A stretch of DNA of 64,000 bases from NCBI RefSeq assembly GCF_014647675.1, contig NZ_BMPQ01000012.1:82783-146782 (forward strand), written 5' to 3'. Positions within the stretch are counted from its first letter, which is position 1, and each line of letters begins with the position of its first letter. Of the stretch, positions 58,823 to 64,000 are shown in pieces. Position numbers and translations under genes: made by a program. The stretch is from Streptomyces flaveus. Lineage in GTDB: Bacteria > Actinomycetota > Actinomycetes > Streptomycetales > Streptomycetaceae. Below the pieces are notes generated by a model, which searched no databases, was not told where the DNA came from, and saw nothing but the letters and a program-made list of their open reading frames with translations.

Positions 58823-59458
58823 TCAGGCGTCGGCGGAAGCCTCGGCCGGAGCTTCCTCGGCGACGTTCTGCGACTTGCCAGGGTTGGCCTTCGCTTCCGC
58901 CTTCCGGGCTTCCTGCGCCTGGCGGGCCTCGGCCATCGCCTCGGTCTTCTTCTTGTGCGGACCGAGAACCATGATCATGTTTCGGCCGTCCTGCTTCGGG
59001 TTCGACTCCACGAACCCGAGGTCGGCCACGTCCTCCGCGAGACGCTGCAGCAGTCGGTAGCCGAGTTCCGGCCGGGACTGCTCGCGACCACGGAACATGA
59101 TCGTGATCTTGACCTTGTCGCCCTGCTTGAGGAACCGGACGACGTGACCCTTCTTGGTGTCATAGTCGTGCGGGTCGATCTTCGGCCGGAGCTTCATCTC
59201 CTTGATGACCGTGTGCGCCTGGTTCTTGCGCGCCTCACGGGCCTTCATGGCCGACTCGTACTTGAACTTCCCGTAGTCCATGAGCTTGCAGACCGGCGGA
59301 CGCGCGTTCGCGGCCACCTCGACCAGGTCGAGGTCGTACTCCTGCGCAAGCTCCAGGGCCTTGGCAAGCGGAACAATTCCGACCTGCTCGCCGCTGGGAC
59401 CGACAAGTCGCACCTCGGGAACGCGAATCCGGTCGTTGATGCGGGGCTCGGCGCTGAT
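58823..59458 (-). CDS. infC: Translation initiation factor IF-3 (non-canonical ATC start)
   Basis: The 211-residue protein includes PRINDRIRVPEVRLVGPSGEQVGIVPLAKALELA, the N-domain of IF-3, and the C-domain KLMDYGKFKYESAMKAREARKNQ ... EMKLRPKIDPHDYDTKKGHVVRFLKQGDKVKITIMFRGREQ. The only in-frame start near the ribosome site GAGGAGG (59461-59467) is ATC at 59456-59458, giving ISAEPRINDR. Rare AUU/AUA/AUC starts are known for IF-3 and allow it to repress its own initiation. The nearest ordinary start, GTG at 59413, would remove 15 conserved residues. The C terminus is Ala/Glu-rich. Confidence 0.93.
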   Translation of the reverse strand: MSAEPRINDRIRVPEVRLVGPSGEQVGIVPLAKALELAQEYDLDLVEVAANARPPVCKLMDYGKFKYESAMKAREARKNQAHTVIKEMKLRPKIDPHDYDTKKGHVVRFLKQGDKVKITIMFRGREQSRPELGYRLLQRLAEDVADLGFVESNPKQDGRNMIMVLGPHKKKTEAMAEARQAQEARKAEAKANPGKSQNVAEEAPAEASADA

Positions 59459-59882
59459 GGATCCTCCTCGGTTAGCACCACACGGCTGTCTGGCAGACAG
59501 CTCGCGTACGTCTCTTCAACTGGGACCAACCACCGGGAGCCATGAAAAATGCCCCGGACGGGACGCAGGCGGGGCTCCAATGACAACCGGAGCACCGCCG
59601 CGGTAGCCCGCGGGGCGCATATCCTGCGGCTCCATCGTCCGTACGGAACGATGGTGGCCGCCTGACCGGGTGACCCGCCGTCCCGGAGGACGGCCAGGTG
59701 GGAGATCGGAGCCTCCACTTGCGGGTCGGGCACGCTGCGTGTTTCCTGGCGCGTCCGACCGGTCGTTACACAAGGTTAGCAGCGCCCTCCGGAAACCGCT
59801 AATTCGGGCTAGTCGGGTCTCCAGGAACCCCTGAAGACACCTGCGGTCGGGGCCGCCGGACGCCGGGCCTATCGTGTGGAGC
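59459..59882. promoter_or_regulatory. infC leader and divergent promoter region
   Basis: The minus-strand infC promoter fits TTAGCG (59797-59802) - 18 bp - TAACCT (59773-59778), giving a leader of about 300 nt. The leader includes the palindrome GCTGTCTG-G-CAGACAGC (59485-59501), an attenuator-like hairpin (59545-59576) and a CCATCGT/ACGATGG stem near 59634-59656. No leader peptide with ordinary codon bias is evident. The DUF1844 gene begins on the other side at 59883. Confidence 0.6.
59545..59576 (-). terminator. Attenuator-like hairpin in the infC leader
   Basis: On the coding strand, AGCCCC (59571-59576) pairs with GGGGC (59551-59555) across a GC-rich loop, followed immediately by ATTTTTC (59544-59550). 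A stem with a U-run is unusual in this genome and sits about 90 nt before the ribosome site. It could terminate transcription unless an alternative fold forms. Confidence 0.6.
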
Positions 59883-60239
59883 ATGAGTGACACCCCTCCT
59901 GAGACCCCCGACTTCGACGCCATGACCCGCGACATCGCCGAGGTCCCGGCGGTCGAGGTGATCGTGACGGTCGCCGTCAACCTGATGAGCGCCGCCGCCG
60001 TGAAGCTCGGTCTGACGGAGGAGGGTGAGAAGCACAAGGACCTGGACGAGGCGCGCAAGCTGGTGCACGCGCTGGCCGGGCTGCTGGACGCGAGCGCGAC
60101 CGAGATCAGCTCCTTCCACGCGGCGCCGCTGCGCGACGGCCTGAAGTCGTTGCAGCTGGCGTTCCGCGAGGCGTCGGTCGTCGCGGACGAGCCGGGCCGG
60201 GGGCCGGGCGAGAAGTACACGGGTCCGGTCTTCGGCTGA
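59883..60239 (+). CDS. DUF1844 domain protein
   Basis: The 118-residue protein (MSDTPPETPDFDAMTRDIAEVPAVEVIVTVAVNLMSAAAVKLGL) matches the DUF1844 family of small helical proteins. The region EEGEKHKDLDEARKLVHALAGLLDASATEISSFHAAPLRDGLKSLQLAF is the conserved core. Function unknown. It is divergent from infC, and this adjacency is conserved in actinobacteria. Confidence 0.88.
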   Translation: MSDTPPETPDFDAMTRDIAEVPAVEVIVTVAVNLMSAAAVKLGLTEEGEKHKDLDEARKLVHALAGLLDASATEISSFHAAPLRDGLKSLQLAFREASVVADEPGRGPGEKYTGPVFG

Positions 60240-60294
60240 GACCGGCTCCGGGGGCGTACGACGGACGTACGAGAAACGAGAGGCGTACGGGGCT

Positions 60295-61056
60295 TCAGGG
60301 CCGTACGTAAAGGGGCTCGCCCGGTGGGGTCGCCTCGGTCGGCAGGAGTGCCAGGTCGAGGCCGCGTACCAGGCGGGCCCTCAGTGTGTCGTCGGCGGCC
60401 AGGCGGCGGGCGACGGAGCGGGCGGTCTCGGCGGGCGTGGCGGAGGGGTCCAGTACGAGGGCGAGGGTGCCGTCGGCCTGGCCGGGGCCGAGGTGGGCGC
60501 GCAGGACGGCGGGCTCGGCGGCGACGGCGGCGCGTACGGCGTCGGTCACGGCGGGGTCGGCGAGCGGGTCCGTGCTGGTGCGGCCCTCGGCGAGGGCGAG
60601 CAGGGCGGGGCCGGTGAGTTCGTACGGCACGGGTCCTGCGAGGTCGAGCACGATCGTGTCGGCCTTCTCGTGGGCAGCGGCCTGCAGGGCCTGGTGCAGG
60701 GGTACGGCGACGGGGCGGGCAGCCGGGTCCCAGCGGGCGAGCGACTCGGTGGACGTGAAGGCGGGCAGGGCGGTCCGGGTGCCGGCCTTGAGTGTGGGGA
60801 CGGCCATGTCGCTGGTCTTCTCGCGGCGCAGGCCCTTCTCGTCCTCCTCGGTCTCCCCCAGGACGGCCACGACGGGTACGAGGAGCCGGGCGCCCTTGAG
60901 CGCCTCCAGGACCGGCGCGTGTGCGGACCGATCCTCGGCCCAGGCCGCGAGCGCGGCGCTCAGCCGGGGGTCGGCGGAGCCGTCGTCGTCGGAGAAGCCG
61001 GAGTCGGGAATGTTCTTGTTCGCCACGGTCATCGACTCTATGCGGGTGTCACTCAC
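60295..61056 (-). CDS. SseB-family protein
   Basis: The 253-residue protein has an SseB-like core: PVLEALKGARLLVPVVAVLGE, AVPTLKAGTRTALPAFTSTESLARWDPAARPVAVPLHQALQAAAHEKADTIVLDLAGPVPYELTGPALLALAEG. The start GTG 61056 (VSDTRIESMTV) follows GGGAAG; ATG 61032 is possible. SseB family members are conserved in actinobacteria; biochemical function is not established. It is divergent from the serine hydrolase. Confidence 0.85.
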   Translation of the reverse strand: MSDTRIESMTVANKNIPDSGFSDDDGSADPRLSAALAAWAEDRSAHAPVLEALKGARLLVPVVAVLGETEEDEKGLRREKTSDMAVPTLKAGTRTALPAFTSTESLARWDPAARPVAVPLHQALQAAAHEKADTIVLDLAGPVPYELTGPALLALAEGRTSTDPLADPAVTDAVRAAVAAEPAVLRAHLGPGQADGTLALVLDPSATPAETARSVARRLAADDTLRARLVRGLDLALLPTEATPPGEPLYVRP

Positions 61057-61176
61057 AGGCTTCCCGCGGCCCTGGAAACACGTTGTTCACCTGGCTCAGG
61101 GTTTTCTCAGCGATCCCTTACACGTTTCTGACGTGCGGCTAACCGGAGACACAGCGCCGGGCCCCAGCATCGCGGG

Positions 61177-62217
61177 ATGGACCCGCAGAGAGTTCGTCGG
61201 CCCGGCGCCCGCCCGTCCTGGCGCAGGCCTCTCCTCTACACCGGTGTGGCCTCCGTCGTGCTTGTCGGCGTCACGGCCTCCGGGTCCTCGTACGTGCGGG
61301 CGCAGCCGCCCGGCGGCACCGGCGGTCTCGTATCGTCCTCGGCAGCGCCCACCGCGGGCGCGCAGGCAGCGGACGCATCTCGGACCCCGGAGGCGGCAGT
61401 GGAATCCGTGGCGGCGGCTGTGAGCCCGACCCCCACCCCGACTCCTGCGGTGGACCGGGACGCGCTGCTCGCCGAGGCGATGGAGTCCGTGGCCGTGGAG
61501 GACGGCGCGGAGGTGTCGGTGGCGGTGCTTGATCCGGAGTCCGGGGAGAGCGCGGTGTACGGGGACGGGGCGTTCGACACCGCGAGCATCGTCAAGGTCG
61601 ACATCCTGGCGGTGCTGTTGCTCCAGGCGCAGGACGCGGGGCGGGAGTTGACGGCGTCGGAGAAGACGTACGCCACCGCGATGATCAAGAACAGCGACAA
61701 TGTGTCGGCGAGCGAGCTGTGGGACGCGATCGGGCGGGCGGAGGGTCTGGCGGCGGCGAACGAGCGGTTCGGGCTCAGCGGCACCGAGGGCGGGGACGGG
61801 GCGTTGTGGGGGCTGACGCAGACCACGGCGGTCGATCAACTCACCCTGCTTGAGCAGGTGTTCGGGGACGACTCGGAGCTGAGTGAGGCGTCGCGGGCGT
61901 ATCTGCGGGGGCTCATGGGGGACATCGCGGTGGGCCAGGACTGGGGAGTTTCGGCTGTCGGATCCGAACAAGCCGAAGGCACGGCTGACGGGTCCGCCGG
62001 GTCCGCCGGGTCCCAATTCGCCCTGAAGAACGGGTGGTTGCCGCGCAGCCAGACCGGGCTGTGGGTCATCAACAGCATCGGTCGGGTGATGGTGGACGGC
62101 CGCGGGTATCTCGTCGCGGCGCTGTCGAAGGGCAACTCCACGAAGGCGAAGGGGGTTTCGCTGGTGGAAGCGGCGGCGAAGGCGGCGGTGTCGTCGCTGC
62201 GGGATGCGGACGTCTAG
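61177..62217 (+). CDS. Exported class-A beta-lactamase-like serine hydrolase
   Basis: The 346-residue protein has an N-terminal signal/anchor (RPLLYTGVASVVLVGVTASG) and a Ser/Ala/Pro-rich linker. The catalytic domain has the SxxK motif in DTASIVKVDILAVLL, an SDN motif in IKNSDNVSASELWDAIG and the KTG-like motif in FALKNGWLP. The Glu166 region of class-A beta-lactamases is not obvious, so the enzyme may be a penicillin-binding-like peptidase or esterase rather than a lactamase. The stop overlaps that of the convergent subtilase gene. Confidence 0.85.
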   Translation: MDPQRVRRPGARPSWRRPLLYTGVASVVLVGVTASGSSYVRAQPPGGTGGLVSSSAAPTAGAQAADASRTPEAAVESVAAAVSPTPTPTPAVDRDALLAEAMESVAVEDGAEVSVAVLDPESGESAVYGDGAFDTASIVKVDILAVLLLQAQDAGRELTASEKTYATAMIKNSDNVSASELWDAIGRAEGLAAANERFGLSGTEGGDGALWGLTQTTAVDQLTLLEQVFGDDSELSEASRAYLRGLMGDIAVGQDWGVSAVGSEQAEGTADGSAGSAGSQFALKNGWLPRSQTGLWVINSIGRVMVDGRGYLVAALSKGNSTKAKGVSLVEAAAKAAVSSLRDADV

Positions 62218-63431
62218 TAGTCGGGGTCGCCGTCAGTCGTGTGGCGTGGTTCGCGGCGGCCGCGCCAGAGCACGACCGCGCCGATCAGGAGCACCCCGCC
62301 GAGGCCGCCCGCGACGGGCCCCGCCCAGCCGGTCGAGGAGTCCTCGTCCGGGATGTCCGGGCCCGAGCCGAAGTACTTGTCGCCGTACGCGGCCGAACTC
62401 AGCCCCTCCGGCTTGAGCTTGCCGCCCTGCTCGATGGCGGCCGCGGGGTCGACGAAGCCGGAGCCGCGGGAGTCGTCGCGGCCGCCGGTGGGGGCGTTGC
62501 GGGCTGTGTCCTCCAGGAGCTCCTTGATCTGGGCCGGAGCCAGGTTCGGGTGGGCGGCGCGGATGAGGGCGACGGCGCCGGAGACGAAGGCCGAGGCGGC
62601 GCTGGTGCCCCAGCCTTCGTAGTACTTGCGGTCCGGGTCGGCGATGACGACGTCGACGCCGGGTGCGCTGACGGTGGCGTACCAGCGGCGGGTGGAGAAC
62701 GAGGCGCGGGTGCCGTACTTGTCGACGGCGGTGGCGGCGATGACGCCCGGGTAGGCGGCCGGGTACGAGATGTGGTCGCCTTTCTCGCCGCCGTTTCCGG
62801 CCGAGGCGACGACGACGGAGCCCTTCTTCAGGGCGTACTGCACGGCGGCGTCCTCGGTGGCCTCGGGGTGGGCGGACTTGGAGTCGTCGCCGAGGGAGAG
62901 GTTGATGACGTCTGCGCCGTGGTCGGCGGCCCAGCGGATGCCTTCGGCGAGGGCGTTGCCGCGGGTGTTGCGGGCCTTGCCGCGGGCCGAGTCGCCGTCT
63001 TCGAGGATCACGCGGACGGGGAGGATCTTGGCCTCGGGGGCGATGCCCATGACGCCGTCGGCGTTGCCGGGACCGTGTCCGTTACCCGCGATGATGCCCG
63101 CCATCGCGGTGCCGTGACGGGCCCAGGCACGGTCGCCCCGGCCGGCGCCGAAACCGACCATGTCCTTGCCGGCGAGGACGTTGCCGGCGAGGTCCGGGTG
63201 CTGGGCGTCGACGCCCGTGTCGAGGACCGCGACGGTGATGCCCTCGCCCTTCGTCGTCTGCCAGGCCTCCTTGGCGCGCATCGCCTCCAGGGCCCACTGC
63301 TGGGCGCGTATGCCGTCGGCGTGGGCGGTGGTGGGCGGGACGAGGGCGAACGATGCGGCGAGGAGGGTGGCGAGGACTCCGGTCCTGCGGGCGCCGCCCA
63401 AGCCTGTGTTCTTACGGGCCTTACGGGTCAT
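62214..63431 (-). CDS. Mycosin-type membrane-anchored subtilase
   Basis: The 405-residue protein has a signal peptide (LATLLAASFALVPPTTAHAD), the catalytic Asp in VAVLDTGVDAQHPDL, His in ARHGTAMAGIIAGNGHG and Ser in GWGTSAASAFVSGAVALIRAA, plus a C-terminal membrane helix (GPVAGGLGGVLLIGAVVLW). This is the layout of type VII secretion-associated mycosins (MycP/S8), although no Esx or EccC genes are in the window. It overlaps the upstream partner by ATGA (63428-63431). Confidence 0.92.
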   Translation of the reverse strand: MTRKARKNTGLGGARRTGVLATLLAASFALVPPTTAHADGIRAQQWALEAMRAKEAWQTTKGEGITVAVLDTGVDAQHPDLAGNVLAGKDMVGFGAGRGDRAWARHGTAMAGIIAGNGHGPGNADGVMGIAPEAKILPVRVILEDGDSARGKARNTRGNALAEGIRWAADHGADVINLSLGDDSKSAHPEATEDAAVQYALKKGSVVVASAGNGGEKGDHISYPAAYPGVIAATAVDKYGTRASFSTRRWYATVSAPGVDVVIADPDRKYYEGWGTSAASAFVSGAVALIRAAHPNLAPAQIKELLEDTARNAPTGGRDDSRGSGFVDPAAAIEQGGKLKPEGLSSAAYGDKYFGSGPDIPDEDSSTGWAGPVAGGLGGVLLIGAVVLWRGRREPRHTTDGDPDY

Positions 63432-64000
63432 GACGGCTTCTCCGTGGCCGGGTTGACGGTTTTACGGAGGCCGCGCTCGATGCGGTCGGCGAGGCCTTGT
63501 GCGTCGTGGCCGAGGCCCGCCTGGGCGGGCGGTGTGGTGGCGTCGGTCTTCATGGCGTCCTCGGCGGGCTGCGGCTCGGTGACGGTGCGGCCGTCGGCGA
63601 AGCCGGAGACGGCGTAGACGACCACGGGGGCGTCAGTCAGGACCGACACCGTCCACGACGCGCGCTGGTCGTCGCCGAACCCTGCGGCGACGGTGCCCTT
63701 CGCCGCGTACGGGCGGGGCATCAGGTCGCGCCGCCCATCGAGCCCCTCGTCCTCGAACTGGCTGCTCAGCACGCCCATGGCCGCGGAGTCCGCCTTGGTG
63801 AACAGGAGGCCGACGGTGGTGACATGGCTGCGGGTCGCGTCCGTGTACGTCGCGCGCAGGAGGCGCAGGCAACCGGCCGGGGCGAGGGCCTTGCGCAGGA
63901 GCGGGTCGAAGGCGTCCGCGCAGCCGCTGTCCGGGGCGACGGCGATACGGGTCCAGGTACGGTCGGCTCCGCCGGGCCCCGCGCCCTCTCCCTGCACGGT
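63428..64000 (-). CDS. Partner protein of the mycosin-like subtilase (partial)
   Basis: The frame is open to the window edge, so the N terminus is missing. The visible 190 residues form an extracytoplasmic-looking domain (SGCADAFDPLLRKALAPAGCLRLLRATYTDATRSHVTTVGLLFTKADSAAMGVLS ... FADGRTVTEPQPAEDAMKTDATTPPAQAG). Such genes usually precede mycosin-like proteases in Streptomyces. It is translationally coupled to the subtilase. Two Cys could form a disulfide. Function unknown. Confidence 0.7.
   Translation of the reverse strand, partial: TVQGEGAGPGGADRTWTRIAVAPDSGCADAFDPLLRKALAPAGCLRLLRATYTDATRSHVTTVGLLFTKADSAAMGVLSSQFEDEGLDGRRDLMPRPYAAKGTVAAGFGDDQRASWTVSVLTDAPVVVYAVSGFADGRTVTEPQPAEDAMKTDATTPPAQAGLGHDAQGLADRIERGLRKTVNPATEKPS

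Noticed and set aside
59245..59733. Leader peptide/ORF in the infC leader
   Set aside because: It overlaps the true infC frame, lacks codon bias and a ribosome site, and its residues show no run of regulatory codons. The leader is better read as structured RNA.
61177..62217. Calling the serine hydrolase a true beta-lactamase
   Set aside because: SxxK, SDN and a KTG-like motif are present, but the Glu166-type deacylation region is not evident, so resistance function is not supported.
1..64000. tRNA, rRNA, CRISPR arrays, IS elements and secondary-metabolite gene clusters
   Set aside because: I saw no cloverleaf-like sequence, regular spacer repeats, transposase frame or polyketide/peptide synthetase module. 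A dedicated search (tRNAscan-SE, antiSMASH, ISfinder) would be needed to exclude them fully.

Overview
The window looks like chromosomal DNA of a Streptomyces or close relative. GC content is very high, coding frames are strongly GC3-biased, GTG starts are common and many genes overlap by ATGA/GTGA. The order argC-J-B-D-R, pheS-pheT, orphan sensor kinase, SpoU/TrmH methyltransferase, rplT-rpmI-infC is typical of Streptomyces core chromosome. No rRNA, tRNA, CRISPR array or recognisable IS/transposase was found.

Layout. 1-3.6 kb: a minus-strand MoxR ATPase - DUF58 - VWA operon, followed by the start of a disordered Pro/Gly-rich protein cut by the window edge. 3.9-7.5 kb: aldo/keto reductase, a TetR-MFS efflux pair and a small secreted protein. 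7.5-10.3 kb: argH and argG, with ARG boxes before argG. 10.5-15 kb: a secreted protein built from two near-identical repeats, a PPOX-type flavoprotein, an animal-type haem peroxidase and a YkuD L,D-transpeptidase. 15.2-18.6 kb: a three-gene extracytoplasmic electron-transfer operon (ferric-reductase-like membrane protein, a protein with three FMN-binding domains, ApbE flavin transferase). 18.6-23.4 kb: the arginine operon argCJBDR with an ARG box before argC. 23.6-27.4 kb: LysE exporter, stand-alone B3/4 editing-like protein, MocR regulator and a P-loop kinase. 27.6-37.7 kb: FG-GAP repeat protein, a frameshifted DUF6745 gene, GH51 arabinofuranosidase, DUF6314, a catalytically degenerate histidine-phosphatase-fold protein, a MocR regulator whose start codon overlaps that of a divergent EamA transporter, and DUF1918.

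37.8-45.6 kb is the most unusual part. A 315-bp fragment of the 3' end of a GHL10 glycosidase gene lies at 37761-38075, and the complete gene lies at 45443-46705 in the same orientation. Of this, 153 bp is almost identical between the copies, and the remaining 162 bp abruptly drops to about 77%. This suggests that about 7.7 kb was inserted into the gene's 3' end and brought a replacement 3' end with it. The insert carries a broken trypsin-like protease, an aromatic-amino-acid-type decarboxylase with a divergent TetR regulator, DUF6069, an Lgt paralogue, a NarL-type two-component system and an alcohol dehydrogenase fragment. No integrase is visible.

46.9-51.8 kb: 3-hydroxyacyl-CoA dehydrogenase, a small coiled-coil membrane protein, Nudix hydrolase, NsdA-like regulator, and a membrane PP2C phosphatase whose C terminus is encoded by a dispersed Streptomyces repeat. 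52-59.5 kb: pheST, orphan kinase, rRNA/tRNA methyltransferase and infC-rpmI-rplT, with infC apparently starting at ATC behind a long leader with an attenuator-like hairpin. 59.9-64 kb: DUF1844, SseB-family protein, class-A beta-lactamase-like serine hydrolase, and a mycosin-type subtilase with an upstream partner gene cut by the window end.
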